Source: Arcticibacterium luteifluviistationis (lineage in GTDB: Bacteria > Bacteroidota > Bacteroidia > Cytophagales > Spirosomataceae). From it: 64,000 bases of DNA. The notes under the pieces were generated by a model. It searched no databases. It saw only the letters and a program-made list of their open reading frames with translations, and was not told the origin of the DNA. Shown here piece after piece: positions 51,965-61,260 of the stretch (positions are counted from its first letter, which is position 1; the number at the start of each line of letters is the position of its first letter). The translations under genes were made by a program, and so were the position numbers. The stretch lies in the NCBI RefSeq assembly GCF_003258705.1, contig NZ_CP029480.1:4092001-4156000 (forward strand). The letters are read 5' to 3'.

Positions 51965-53602
51965 ATGGATAGAAGAAAATTCATAAAGAACACATCTGCA
52001 GGGCTTGGAGCTGTAGGAACCATGAAGGTGGGGGATATTAACCTATCTTCTTTTAACTCCCTTTACCAAGTAGGAGAGGAAAATGACAATATTTTAATTG
52101 TTGTTCAGCTTTTTGGTGGCAATGACGCCATCAACACCATTGTGCCTTTTGAATGGCCAGACTATTACAACAGATTTAGACCTAGAATAAGTATTCCTAA
52201 CAATGTCTGTTTACCTTTTGCCGACCCTAAAGATGGTTCTGCTATGCACCCTTCATTAGGAAGTGGTGTAAAAGGTGGAATGCACGGGCTTTATGAGGCT
52301 GGAAAGCTTTCCGTAATTCAAGGTGTAGGGTATAGCAAGCCAAACCTTTCACACTTTAGGTCTACAGATATCTGGTTTTCCGGAATAGTACCACAGTCTG
52401 ACGGACAAGTGCTATCAACAGGCTGGTTAGGAAGATATTTTGACCAATATAAAAACGAAAACCTTCCTGAAAGCCCGTATTGTATTCACGTAGGCGACAG
52501 TCCTTTGTTAATGTTTCAAGGGAAAGAAGAAGAAAATGCAATACTTCTGGAAGACCCAGATGAACTATTTGAAAGAGGAAAAGAAGTAGAAACTGAAGTA
52601 ATTGATGTAGATGAAAATTCTCTTTTCTCTGAAGAGTTTGATTATATCAATGATGTAGGTGTCAAGATAAATCACTTTTCAAAATCTGTTAAAGAAGCCT
52701 TTGATAAAGGGAAAAACACAGAAACTTACGAGAATGACCAGCTTTCAAACCAAATGAAGTTGGTAGCAAGACTAATTGATGGTGGCCTAAAAACCAAAGT
52801 ATACTCTGTAAGTCTTGATGGTTTTGATACCCATTCTGGCCAAGGTGGTTTAGAGGGCGTTCATAGCTCGCTTCTTAAAAAAGTGAGTGATGCTATTTCT
52901 TCCTTTCAGTCTGATATTGAAGCCCTTGGGCATTCCAAAAGAGTGATAGGCATGACTGTTTCCGAATTTGGAAGAAGGCCTTATGAAAACGGAAGTCAAG
53001 GAACCGACCATGGAACCTCAAACGTCATGTTTGCTTTTGGAGATAGTGTAAAGGGTCAGACCTTCGGTGGAAATGTAGCTTTTCTTCCTTTCTATGACCA
53101 CGAAAATCTTGCCTACCGATACGATTTCCAGAGTATTTATCAAGAAGTGTTAAGAACTTGGTTTGGAGCTTCTTCTTTCTTTACAGAAGAAATTTTAGGG
53201 GGTAAATTTGCTCTTATCGATAAGGTAGGCTTCCTAAAAACTACCGAAAAAGACGATTCCTTACCGGCACAGCCCGTAATTCCAGAAGTTAATGTAGACC
53301 CACGCTCTCCAAGCAACCCTTACAGCCCTTATAATGTTACCGAACAAGACGTTTTTAAAGCTTTCCCAAACCCTACCGTTGATGGGAAAATAGCTTTAAG
53401 CATGGTACTATATGTGGCAGCAAATATTGAAATTACGCAGTTTGACGTCAAAGGGAAACCATATGGCGTTCTTCTTAAAAAAACCGCTTATAGACAAGGT
53501 GCCTATGTGGTAAACCTTGAACTAAAAGGTGGACACGGCTTTTATTTGTTACACATCAAAGCCAATAACCGAAACCACTACCTGAAAGTAATTAGAATGT
53601 AA
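51965..53602 (+). CDS. DUF1501-domain protein with type IX secretion C-terminal domain
   Basis: The 545-residue product has an N-terminal twin-Arg stretch (MDRRKFIKNTSAGLGAVGTM, RR at 3-4) and a DUF1501 (sulfatase-like alkaline-phosphatase fold) body: LIVVQLFGGNDAINTIVPFE (about 44-63), GVGYSKPNLSHFRSTDIWFS, YSVSLDGFDTHSGQGG and SEFGRRPYENGSQGTDHGTS. Residues about 455-545 form a T9SS type A sorting domain (VFKAFPNPTVDGKIALSMVL, ending GFYLLHIKANNRNHYLKVIR). Export therefore seems to involve an inner-membrane step followed by the type IX system, consistent with gldG and gldJ in this window. It pairs with the DUF1800 gene. Confidence 0.92.
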   Translation: MDRRKFIKNTSAGLGAVGTMKVGDINLSSFNSLYQVGEENDNILIVVQLFGGNDAINTIVPFEWPDYYNRFRPRISIPNNVCLPFADPKDGSAMHPSLGSGVKGGMHGLYEAGKLSVIQGVGYSKPNLSHFRSTDIWFSGIVPQSDGQVLSTGWLGRYFDQYKNENLPESPYCIHVGDSPLLMFQGKEEENAILLEDPDELFERGKEVETEVIDVDENSLFSEEFDYINDVGVKINHFSKSVKEAFDKGKNTETYENDQLSNQMKLVARLIDGGLKTKVYSVSLDGFDTHSGQGGLEGVHSSLLKKVSDAISSFQSDIEALGHSKRVIGMTVSEFGRRPYENGSQGTDHGTSNVMFAFGDSVKGQTFGGNVAFLPFYDHENLAYRYDFQSIYQEVLRTWFGASSFFTEEILGGKFALIDKVGFLKTTEKDDSLPAQPVIPEVNVDPRSPSNPYSPYNVTEQDVFKAFPNPTVDGKIALSMVLYVAANIEITQFDVKGKPYGVLLKKTAYRQGAYVVNLELKGGHGFYLLHIKANNRNHYLKVIRM

Positions 53603-53640
53603 TTTCCATTTCTAAAGGTTCGTTTATGCCCTTTTAGTTT

Positions 53641-53668
53641 CCTTACTATGTAATATAGTAGGGGTTTT
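53641..53668 (+). terminator. Possible terminator after the DUF1800/DUF1501 pair
   Basis: CCTTACTAT-GTAAT-ATAGTAGG forms an imperfect stem (one bulged T), followed by GGTTTTG. It is weaker than the other terminators here. Confidence 0.4.
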
Positions 53669-53703
53669 GTTCATTTTAGTTTATAAAATTAAATAAATTC
53701 TCA

Positions 53704-54591
53704 ATGTCTAAAATAAAAGGAGACGACTATCAATTTGATGGAAAAGGTAAATTCAAAATATCCGAAGTAAAAACTAAAATAAAAGACTTTTACGAGGATA
53801 AAAGCGACTACTCTGCTCAGCTAAAAGAGCTTCAATCGGAAATAGATGCCCTCCAAAACATGATGTATGCCCATGATAAATATGGCATGCTCGTTATTTT
53901 CCAAGCCATGGATGCCGCAGGAAAAGATGGCACCATGAAACGCGTTTTTGCGAATGTACACCCATTAGGTACCGCTTTTTACTCTTTTAAAAGACCAAGC
54001 TCTAAAGAATTAGACCATGATTTTATGTGGCGATGCTTCAAAGAACTTCCAGAAAGAGGGAAAATCAAGGTGTTTAATCGCTCTTATTATGAAGAGGTTT
54101 TGGTGGTAAAAGTCCATCCTGAGATATTAACTGACGTTCAAAAAATTCCTGCTGAAATTTCTAGCAAAAATAATGTGTGGGAAAAACGATATAAGGACAT
54201 CAAAAACTTTGAAGAATACTTGACGAACAATGGTATTGTAGTCGTCAAATTTTTCCTAAATGTTTCTAAAAAAGAGCAAGGTGAAAGATTAATTGCCCGT
54301 ATAAATGAGCAGGAGAAAAACTGGAAGTTTGAAGAAGGTGACATCAAAGAAAGAGGCTACTGGGACAACTATCAGCAGGCCTATGAGGATTTGATCAATG
54401 AAACGGCTACCAAAAATTCTCCATGGCACATTGTACCAGCCGACGATAAAAAGAACATGCGACTCATAGTAGCCAAAGTGCTTCAAGAAAAGCTTAAAAC
54501 GCTCGATATTTCCTATCCAGAATCTAGTGATGAAAGGCAGAAGGAATTATTATCTTTTATTGATGTTATTAAAAATCAAAATGAAGAGTAA
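53704..54591 (+). CDS. Polyphosphate kinase 2-family protein
   Basis: PPK2 enzymes transfer phosphate from polyphosphate to nucleotides. The 295-residue protein carries the Walker A segment VIFQAMDAAGKDGTMKRVFA (about 64-83), RPSSKELDHDFMWRCFKELP (lid region) and the Walker B region KIKVFNRSYYEEVLVVKVHP (about 121-140). The residues fit a PPK2 class that phosphorylates NDP or NMP, but class cannot be decided by eye. It is a single gene followed by a hairpin and then mfd. Confidence 0.93.
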   Translation: MSKIKGDDYQFDGKGKFKISEVKTKIKDFYEDKSDYSAQLKELQSEIDALQNMMYAHDKYGMLVIFQAMDAAGKDGTMKRVFANVHPLGTAFYSFKRPSSKELDHDFMWRCFKELPERGKIKVFNRSYYEEVLVVKVHPEILTDVQKIPAEISSKNNVWEKRYKDIKNFEEYLTNNGIVVVKFFLNVSKKEQGERLIARINEQEKNWKFEEGDIKERGYWDNYQQAYEDLINETATKNSPWHIVPADDKKNMRLIVAKVLQEKLKTLDISYPESSDERQKELLSFIDVIKNQNEE

Positions 54592-54616
54592 CATTTTGTC
54601 GTTAAATTTGTGAAGA

Positions 54617-54646
54617 AAAAGACGCCTAGAACTCGGAGCGTCTTTT
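54617..54646 (+). terminator. Hairpin terminator after the PPK2 gene
   Basis: AAAAGACGC (54617-54625) pairs with GCGTCTTTT (54638-54646) over 9 bp with a 12-nt loop; the 3' arm ends in T residues. Confidence 0.75.
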
Positions 54647-54671
54647 CGATATTTGAACACATTAGACTTAC

Positions 54672-57600
54672 GTGGTAGCAGAAGAATTCCTTAAAATATT
54701 TCAAGAAGACAGTTTTGTTCAAAACATTGCTGAACAACTAAAAGATTCTCAACGGGTACAGATTGAAGGGCTTCACGGAAGTCTGGATGCTGTTTTGGCG
54801 GCGAGTTTCTTTAAAAAAACGCAGTATTCTGGTCTTTTTATTCTTCCTGAAAAAGAAGATGCCGCCTATTTTTATAACGACCTCAGAAATCTCTTAGGGG
54901 AAGAGAACGTCTTCTACTTTCCAGCCTCTTACAAAAGACTTTTTGAGTACCAAGAAATTGAAAATGCCAACGTTCTTTTACGTGCCGAACTCATTAATAA
55001 GCTTAATCAAGGCTTAGAAAATGCACTTATAGTTTCATACTCTGAAGCACTTACAGAAAAAGTAATAAACAAGAAAAGTTTAGTAGCCAACACCTTAAAA
55101 CTAAGAAGTGGCGAAACCTTAGACCTTAATTTCATTACCGAACTGTTGGTTTCATACGATTTTGAAAAGACTGACTTCGTTTATGAACCTGGCCAGTTTT
55201 CGGTTCGTGGTGGTATCGTAGATATTTTCTCGTTTGCTTCTGACAAACCTGTTCGTTTAGAACTTTGGGGTGACGAAATTGATACCATGCGTTTCTTTGA
55301 TCCAGAAACACAGTTATCTATAAAAACGCTGGAAGAGGTTACCATCATTCCAGATGTTGAACATAAACTAAAAAAAGAAGAAAGAGAATCCTTTTTTGGC
55401 TTTCTTCCAAAAGATTCTCAAGTCTGGGTTAAAGACGTTAACTATTGCCTAGAAATAGCAAAAGAAAACTTTGAAAGAGCCACGCTTTCTGTTGAAAGTA
55501 TGGTGGAAAAAAGTGGTGATATTCAGGTCGTTTTTGATGCAGACGAGAGTTTTCTGACAAAAAAACTTATCAAAGAAGACATTGAAAAGTTTAAAACCAT
55601 CGAGTTTGGTAGGAGGTTCTTTTATAACCATTCGCTTAGGCTCAACTATCCTTCTAAATCTCAACCATCCTTTAATAAAGAGTTCAAGCTATTAATAAAC
55701 GATATTTCGGAGAGACAGTCAAAAGGTTTTAGCACTGTTATATGTTCTGACCAGAGCAAGCAATTAACTAGGCTTAAAAGGATATTTGAAGAGCTTGACC
55801 CTCAAAATAACTTTATTGCAGGTGACTTTTCTTTAAGAGAAGGATTTGTGGACCAGCAGGCAAAAATGGTTTGTTATACAGACCATCAAATTTTTGAACG
55901 CTATCATCGCTATAACGTCAAAGAGAAGTTTTCTAAGTCAAAAGCAATTACCATAAAAGAGCTTAAATCTCTTAAATCTGGTGATTTTGTAACGCATATT
56001 GACTACGGAATTGGACGTTTTGCTGGCATGGAGTTCATTGATGTAAAAGGAAGAAAGCAAGAAGCTATCCGACTGATATACAAAGACAATGATTTACTCT
56101 TTGTCAATATTCACTCCTTACACAAAATAGCAAAATACTCAGGAAAAGAGGGGCTTCCACCACCTATGAGTAAGCTTGGAACGGGAGATTGGGAAACCAA
56201 GAAAAGCAAAGTTAAAAGACAGGTTAAGGATATTGCGAAAGAGTTAATAGCTCTTTACGCCAAAAGAAGAGCTGCCCCTGGTTTTGCTTTTAGTGAAGAC
56301 ACTTATTTACAGATAGAGCTAGAGTCTTCTTTCCTTTATGACGATACACCAGACCAGGCCAAAGCCACAGCTGATGTAAAAGAAGACATGGAAAAGCCTA
56401 ACCCAATGGATAGGCTAGTGTGTGGCGATGTTGGTTTTGGTAAAACAGAAATTGCAATTAGAGCAGCATTTAAGGCTGTAGCCGACGGAAAACAAGCTGC
56501 AGTGCTCGTTCCTACCACTATTTTAGCCATGCAGCATGCTAAAACTTTCAGAGAAAGACTTGAAAAACTACCCGTAACGGTAGACTATTTAAACAGATTT
56601 AAGTCGGCTGCAGAATCGACTAAAACGCTGAAAGAGTTAAAAGCCGGGAAGGTTGACATCATTATTGGAACGCATAGACTGCTCAATAAGAAAATTGAAT
56701 TCAAAGATTTAGGCTTACTTGTTATTGATGAAGAGCAAAAATTCGGTGTAAAAGCGAAGGATAGAATCAAAGAAATAAAGCATAATGTGGATGTGCTAAC
56801 GCTTACAGCTACGCCAATTCCAAGGACACTTCATTTCTCTTTAATGGGGGCTCGTGATTTGTCAATTATTGCTACACCGCCACCAAATAGACAGCCTGTA
56901 ACTACCGAAGTAAAAGTTTTTCAAGAAGAAGTTTTAAGAGATGCTCTTTCTTATGAATTACAGCGAGGTGGTCAAGCATTCTTTGTGCATAATCGTATTA
57001 AAGACATTGATTCCATAGGAAGTATTATCATGAGGCTGGTGCCTGACGCAAAAATTGGCGTAGCACATGGCCAAATGGACGGCGACAAGTTAGAAAAAAT
57101 CATGATGTCATTCATTGAAGGCGATATTGACATTCTTATTTCTACCAATATTATTGAATCTGGTCTAGATATTCCTAATGCCAATACCATTATCATTAAC
57201 CATGCACACATGTTTGGTATGTCTGATTTGCACCAAATGCGTGGTAGGGTAGGACGTTCTAATAAAAAGGCCTTTTGTTATTTACTAACGCCTCCATTGT
57301 CTGGATTGACAAGAGATTCTAGAAAAAGACTCCAAACTTTAGAAGAATTCTCCGACTTGGGTGACGGATTTAAAGTAGCCATGAGAGACCTAGATATAAG
57401 GGGAGCAGGAAACCTTTTGGGTGCCGAGCAAAGTGGTTTTGTAAATGACTTAGGTTATGAACTTTATCATAAAATTCTTGATGATGCAGTTTCTGAATTA
57501 AAAGAAAATGAATTCAAATCGCTGTTTGAGAAAGAACTTTCTGCCAAAGAATTTAAAGTAGAAGACTGTCAAATAGAAACAGACCAACAAATTCTTATTC

Positions 57601-58028
57601 CGGATAGTTATATCACTAATATTTCTGAAAGGTTATCTGTTTATAACTCCATTGATGGTTTAAAAACCCAAGAAGAGCTTGATTTATTCAAAGCATCTAT
57701 TCATGATAGGTTTGGAAAGCTTCCGAAAGAAGTGGAAGATCTATTTGAAATAGTGCGAATTAGATGGAAAGCAGAAACCTTAGGTTTTGAAAAAATAACG
57801 TGGAAAAATAATATCCTGAAAGCCTATTTCGTTTCATCAAAGCACGTCGAATATTATCAAGCTGATAAATTTGGCAGAATTCTTGATTACGTTAAGGTGC
57901 ACCCTAAAAAGTGCACACTGAAACAAATCAAAGAAAAGCTCGTTTTAAGCGTTCAGAACGCTGATTCTATTCAAAAAATAGAAACTTTCTTTGATTCAGT
58001 TTTAGAACATATTGATAAAAAGCAATAG
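54672..58028 (+). CDS. mfd: Transcription-repair coupling factor
   Basis: Mfd displaces RNA polymerase stalled at DNA damage and recruits UvrA. The 1118 residues show the UvrB-homology region (about 150-260, including YEPGQFSVRGGIVDIFSFAS), the polymerase-interaction domain (LKSGDFVTHIDYGIGRFAGM, about 434-453), the helicase Walker A LVCGDVGFGKTEIAIRAAFK (about 582-601), the DEEQ box LLVIDEEQKFGVKAKDRI, LTATPIPRTLHFSLMGARDL and GRVGRSNKKAFCYLLT. The only sensible start is GTG at 54672, since no ATG occurs before the first domain. Confidence 0.96.
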   Translation: MVAEEFLKIFQEDSFVQNIAEQLKDSQRVQIEGLHGSLDAVLAASFFKKTQYSGLFILPEKEDAAYFYNDLRNLLGEENVFYFPASYKRLFEYQEIENANVLLRAELINKLNQGLENALIVSYSEALTEKVINKKSLVANTLKLRSGETLDLNFITELLVSYDFEKTDFVYEPGQFSVRGGIVDIFSFASDKPVRLELWGDEIDTMRFFDPETQLSIKTLEEVTIIPDVEHKLKKEERESFFGFLPKDSQVWVKDVNYCLEIAKENFERATLSVESMVEKSGDIQVVFDADESFLTKKLIKEDIEKFKTIEFGRRFFYNHSLRLNYPSKSQPSFNKEFKLLINDISERQSKGFSTVICSDQSKQLTRLKRIFEELDPQNNFIAGDFSLREGFVDQQAKMVCYTDHQIFERYHRYNVKEKFSKSKAITIKELKSLKSGDFVTHIDYGIGRFAGMEFIDVKGRKQEAIRLIYKDNDLLFVNIHSLHKIAKYSGKEGLPPPMSKLGTGDWETKKSKVKRQVKDIAKELIALYAKRRAAPGFAFSEDTYLQIELESSFLYDDTPDQAKATADVKEDMEKPNPMDRLVCGDVGFGKTEIAIRAAFKAVADGKQAAVLVPTTILAMQHAKTFRERLEKLPVTVDYLNRFKSAAESTKTLKELKAGKVDIIIGTHRLLNKKIEFKDLGLLVIDEEQKFGVKAKDRIKEIKHNVDVLTLTATPIPRTLHFSLMGARDLSIIATPPPNRQPVTTEVKVFQEEVLRDALSYELQRGGQAFFVHNRIKDIDSIGSIIMRLVPDAKIGVAHGQMDGDKLEKIMMSFIEGDIDILISTNIIESGLDIPNANTIIINHAHMFGMSDLHQMRGRVGRSNKKAFCYLLTPPLSGLTRDSRKRLQTLEEFSDLGDGFKVAMRDLDIRGAGNLLGAEQSGFVNDLGYELYHKILDDAVSELKENEFKSLFEKELSAKEFKVEDCQIETDQQILIPDSYITNISERLSVYNSIDGLKTQEELDLFKASIHDRFGKLPKEVEDLFEIVRIRWKAETLGFEKITWKNNILKAYFVSSKHVEYYQADKFGRILDYVKVHPKKCTLKQIKEKLVLSVQNADSIQKIETFFDSVLEHIDKKQ

Positions 58029-58054
58029 AATTTACCTTCGGGTTAAACATTAAT

Positions 58055-58062
58055 TACATTTG
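58055..58062 (+). promoter_or_regulatory. -7 promoter element for gldJ
   Basis: TACATTTG is an exact match, 37 nt before the ATG at 58100. Confidence 0.5.
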
Positions 58063-58099
58063 CGATTGCTTTCGCACGAAATAAATAAATAAAAAACTA

Positions 58100-59359
58100 A
58101 TGAAGAGACTATTTTTAGGTGCTTCACTTGTAGCTACGTCGCTTTTCCTATTTACAGGCTGTAAAGAGAACAAAAGAACAAGTATGGAACCCGGTAAAAC
58201 CAATGGTGCAACCGGTTTATCATACGGAGATAAAAAAACTGAAGGTTATAAAGCCGAAAGTTTTGCAGGCCAACCTGCGGCTCCAAACATGGTATTTATA
58301 GAAGGTGGTAGATTTACCATGGGTACGGTAGCTGAAGACATCACTTTTACAAGAGATAATCTTGAGAGAACGGTAACCGTTGCCTCTTTTTATATGGATG
58401 AGGCTGAAATCTCTAATATTGACTACTTATTTTACCTTTATAATATTCAGTCAGACTCAACTTCTGAGTTTTATGAATCAGCATTACCTGATACTACAGT
58501 ATGGCAAAATTATATGTCTTTTAATGACCAATACGTTGATCATTACCTAAGATACCCTGGTTTTAGAATGTACCCAGTAGTTGGTGTTTCTTGGATTCAG
58601 GCATCAGATTATGCCAATTGGCGTTCGGAAGCTGTAAACAATTCTCTTTCTCAAGGTGGTGGTGAAAAGAAGAAAGGAATTTCTTTTGGTAAGAAAAAGA
58701 AAGCAGAAGAAGGTCTTGCAGAAGCTGCTCCAGTTTCAGACGGAGGAAGAAAAACTATTGAATCAGGTACTGTTCTTCCAAATTATAGACTACCTACAGA
58801 AGCCGAATGGGAATATGCGGCTAAAGCTATGATTGGAACGCAGTATAATGATGAAAATCAGGCAAATCAAAGAATTTACCCTTGGGATGGCTCTTCTTTA
58901 AGACAAGATAGCGGAAGAGGAAAAGGTATGATGATGGCAAACTTTAAACGTGGTCGTGGAGATTATGCTGGTATAGCCGGTCGTCTAAACGATCAAAATA
59001 TTATTACTGCAGAAGTATACTCTTTTGAACCAAATGATTTTGGCCTTTATAATATGGCTGGAAACGTTAATGAGTGGGTTTATGACTTATACCGTCCTGG
59101 TTCTTATCAGGATTTCAATGATCTGAATCCAATTAGAAGGAATGATTACCAAGATGAAGATGGTATGTATGATTCTAAAAACTATAACTCATTGATTGAC
59201 AATAATCAACGTGTTTATAAAGGTGGTTCTTGGGCTGATGTGGCCTATTGGTTATCTCCTGGAACTAGAAGATACATTGACCAAGATTCTTCTACTGCTA
59301 CTATTGGTTTTAGATGTGCCATGATTTCTGTAGGTGCACCTAGCAAAAAGAAAATGTAA
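58100..59359 (+). CDS. gldJ: Gliding-motility/type IX secretion lipoprotein GldJ
   Basis: GldJ is an outer-membrane lipoprotein needed for type IX secretion and gliding, probably organised along the cell helix. The 419-residue product has a lipobox with Cys21 (LFLFTGC) and an FGE/SUMF1-like domain: NMVFIEGGRFTMGTVAEDIT (about 65-84), VASFYMDEAEISNIDYLFYL (about 94-113), YPVVGVSWIQASDYANWR, NYRLPTEAEWEYAAKAM and GNVNEWVYDLYRPGSYQD. A Lys/Glu-rich insertion (EKKKGISFGKKKKAEEG, about 192-208) interrupts the domain. GldK is a possible alternative. It has its own promoter and terminator. Confidence 0.82.
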   Translation: MKRLFLGASLVATSLFLFTGCKENKRTSMEPGKTNGATGLSYGDKKTEGYKAESFAGQPAAPNMVFIEGGRFTMGTVAEDITFTRDNLERTVTVASFYMDEAEISNIDYLFYLYNIQSDSTSEFYESALPDTTVWQNYMSFNDQYVDHYLRYPGFRMYPVVGVSWIQASDYANWRSEAVNNSLSQGGGEKKKGISFGKKKKAEEGLAEAAPVSDGGRKTIESGTVLPNYRLPTEAEWEYAAKAMIGTQYNDENQANQRIYPWDGSSLRQDSGRGKGMMMANFKRGRGDYAGIAGRLNDQNIITAEVYSFEPNDFGLYNMAGNVNEWVYDLYRPGSYQDFNDLNPIRRNDYQDEDGMYDSKNYNSLIDNNQRVYKGGSWADVAYWLSPGTRRYIDQDSSTATIGFRCAMISVGAPSKKKM

Positions 59360-59381
59360 TTCGTTTTTAAATGTGTTATTT

Positions 59382-59413
59382 AAAGCCTTGGTCGAAAGAT
59401 CAAGGCTTTTTTT
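59382..59413 (+). terminator. Intrinsic terminator after gldJ
   Basis: AAAGCCTTGGTC-GAAA-GATCAAGGCTTT, a 12-bp stem with a GNRA loop (one G-U pair) and a T run to 59413. It touches the end of the convergent comF gene. Confidence 0.9.
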
Positions 59414-60098
59414 ATAGAGCTGCCGCCAATGTCAGTATTGACAATTCCGAACAACCTGCCTTAATAAGTTCAGCTCCCGCTATTTCTAAAGTTGCTCCTG
59501 TAGTTAATACATCATCCACCAAAGCTATTCTTTTACCTTTAACTTTTTCAGGATCTTCAATTTTAAAGACTCCTTCCATATTTTCAAACCTTTTATATCT
59601 AGATTTATTGGTTTGAGTTTCTGTGAATTCAGTTCTAACTAAAATATTAGTTTCGAATGGAACTTGTAATATTTCCGAAATTCCCTCGGCTAGCTGGTCA
59701 GCCTGATTATAACCTCTTCGTTTTTGTTTTATCGGATGAAGCGGAATTCCCAAAATCAGATCTACCTCTTTGTCAAAACCCAATGTTAGTAAATGATTCC
59801 CAAACCACCTTCCCATAAAATTGGCCAATTCAGGACTGTTCTTGTATTTCAATTTATGAAGGATATTTTGAACCGGTCCGTTTTTGATAAATTGTAAAAA
59901 CGAATAAGTATTTTCAATATTAAGCTTACCCCAGAACTTCTTATCTAACTTTACTTGTTCATTTTCATGAAGAGCTATTTTAGGAAGCGAAAGGTTACAC
60001 TTTATACAAATATGATTTTCATAGACTTGGAGTGTACCAAAACAAGCCGAACATAGCCTCGGATACATTAATTCTATTGCAAGTTGTAATGGATTCAT
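59412..60098 (-). CDS. comF: ComF-family phosphoribosyltransferase-like protein
   Basis: The 228-residue protein has a zinc-finger-like N-terminus (MNPLQLAIELMYPRLCSACF, with Cys pairs CSAC and CIKC) and a PRTase domain: LGIPLHPIKQKRRGYNQADQ (about 125-144) and GKRIALVDDVLTTGATLEIA (about 194-213, the PRPP-binding VDDVLTTGAT motif). ComF proteins are needed for DNA uptake in competent bacteria, and many non-competent species keep one. The frame is open to 60317, but the sequence before 60098 is antisense to another gene and lacks homology, so the ATG at 60098 is used. Confidence 0.92.
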   Translation of the reverse strand: MNPLQLAIELMYPRLCSACFGTLQVYENHICIKCNLSLPKIALHENEQVKLDKKFWGKLNIENTYSFLQFIKNGPVQNILHKLKYKNSPELANFMGRWFGNHLLTLGFDKEVDLILGIPLHPIKQKRRGYNQADQLAEGISEILQVPFETNILVRTEFTETQTNKSRYKRFENMEGVFKIEDPEKVKGKRIALVDDVLTTGATLEIAGAELIKAGCSELSILTLAAAL

Positions 60099-60108
60099 AT
60101 TTGAAATT

Positions 60109-60474
60109 ATGTCAAAAATTACTGATAACCAAGATGTTGAAGAAAAGTGGAAGCATATTTTACTTTTCTTTAAGCAAACAATCGGAAAAAAGCCATCCGA
60201 TTTAAAAGGCGTTCTTTTTCTGATAGGTATACAAGAATTAGGTAAGGGTCCTGAACATTTCTCCAAAGAGCAGAAACAAGACCTAATCCACATTGCCACC
60301 TGTAAAGTTTTGAGCAAAGGAGGCTTTTATACACTCGTAGGCACAGATGAAGAAGGTTGGCCACATTGGGAGCTTGTGAAAGAATTACCTCCTTTTGATT
60401 TATTTTCGCAAGAAAATTTACTAAAACACTATGTCATAGAGTATTTCCGCCAAGAAATAGGACTACATATTTAA
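60109..60474 (+). CDS. Conserved hypothetical protein, 121 residues
   Basis: The frame is open from ATG at 60109 to 60474 and lies 10 nt from the divergent comF start. The sequence is mixed-charge and probably helical-plus-sheet (EEKWKHILLFFKQTIGKKPS, FLIGIQELGKGPEHFSKEQK, YTLVGTDEEGWPHWELVKEL). I believe it is a Bacteroidota-conserved family of unknown function, but I cannot name a domain. It has no signal peptide or membrane helix. It precedes xth by 9 nt on the same strand, so the two may be co-transcribed. Confidence 0.8.
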   Translation: MSKITDNQDVEEKWKHILLFFKQTIGKKPSDLKGVLFLIGIQELGKGPEHFSKEQKQDLIHIATCKVLSKGGFYTLVGTDEEGWPHWELVKELPPFDLFSQENLLKHYVIEYFRQEIGLHI

Positions 60475-60483
60475 ACACAATTA

Positions 60484-61248
60484 ATGAAAATATTTACGTT
60501 TAACGTTAATGGAGTAAGAGCCGCAATCAAAAAAGGACTCATAGAATGGTTAGAAGAAGAAAAACCAGATATTCTCTGTTTACAAGAGATTAAACTTTCG
60601 GAAACAGAACTAGTGGAAGATCTTTTTACAGCACTTGGTTTTAATTGTTTTTGGTATCCTGCACAAAAAAGAGGCTATAGTGGTGTAGCCATTTTGACCA
60701 AGATTAAACCCGAACTGGTTGAATATGGAATAAATGTTGAAAAATTTGATTTTGAAGGTAGAGTGATAACAGCTCATTTTAAGAATTTTAGTTTAGTGTG
60801 TGCATATTTCCCGTCAGGGACAACTGGAAATATAAGACAAGACCTAAAAATGGAGTTTTTAGGTGATATAGAAACTTATATCACCAAGGTAAAAACTAGA
60901 ACCAAAAACATTATTCTATGCGGAGATGTGAATATATGTCATACCGAAATTGACATTCATAACCCTAAAAGTAATAAGAATAGCTCTGGTTTTTTACCTG
61001 AAGAGCGAGCTTGGGTAGGGTCATTTTTAGATATGGGTTTCATTGACACCTTTCGCCAATTCAACAAAGATCCCCATCATTATTCGTGGTGGTCTTACAG
61101 AGCTGGCTCACGTGGAAAAAACCTTGGATGGCGTATTGATTACTTGTTTGTAAGTAAAGAAATGGAGGATACCCTTCGCAATGCACAAATTCATCCTGAA
61201 ATAAATATGTCTGACCATTGTCCCGTTTCGTTAGAGTTAAAGGAATAA
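60484..61248 (+). CDS. xth: Exodeoxyribonuclease III / AP endonuclease
   Basis: This Mg-dependent enzyme cuts at abasic sites and degrades DNA 3' to 5'. The 254 residues match the family: MKIFTFNVNGVRAAIKKGLI (about 1-20), KPDILCLQEIKLSE (Glu of the metal site), KNIILCGDVNICHTEIDIHN (about 142-161), WRIDYLFVSKEM and NMSDHCPVSLEL with the catalytic Asp-His. It follows the hypothetical gene by 9 nt and precedes a DUF4175 gene by 12 nt. Confidence 0.96.
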   Translation: MKIFTFNVNGVRAAIKKGLIEWLEEEKPDILCLQEIKLSETELVEDLFTALGFNCFWYPAQKRGYSGVAILTKIKPELVEYGINVEKFDFEGRVITAHFKNFSLVCAYFPSGTTGNIRQDLKMEFLGDIETYITKVKTRTKNIILCGDVNICHTEIDIHNPKSNKNSSGFLPEERAWVGSFLDMGFIDTFRQFNKDPHHYSWWSYRAGSRGKNLGWRIDYLFVSKEMEDTLRNAQIHPEINMSDHCPVSLELKE

Positions 61249-61260
61249 AATATTGATAAA

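Noticed and set aside
60099-60317. Longer N-terminus for ComF
   Set aside because: The extra 73 residues are antisense to the divergent hypothetical gene, and the zinc-finger start lies at 60098.
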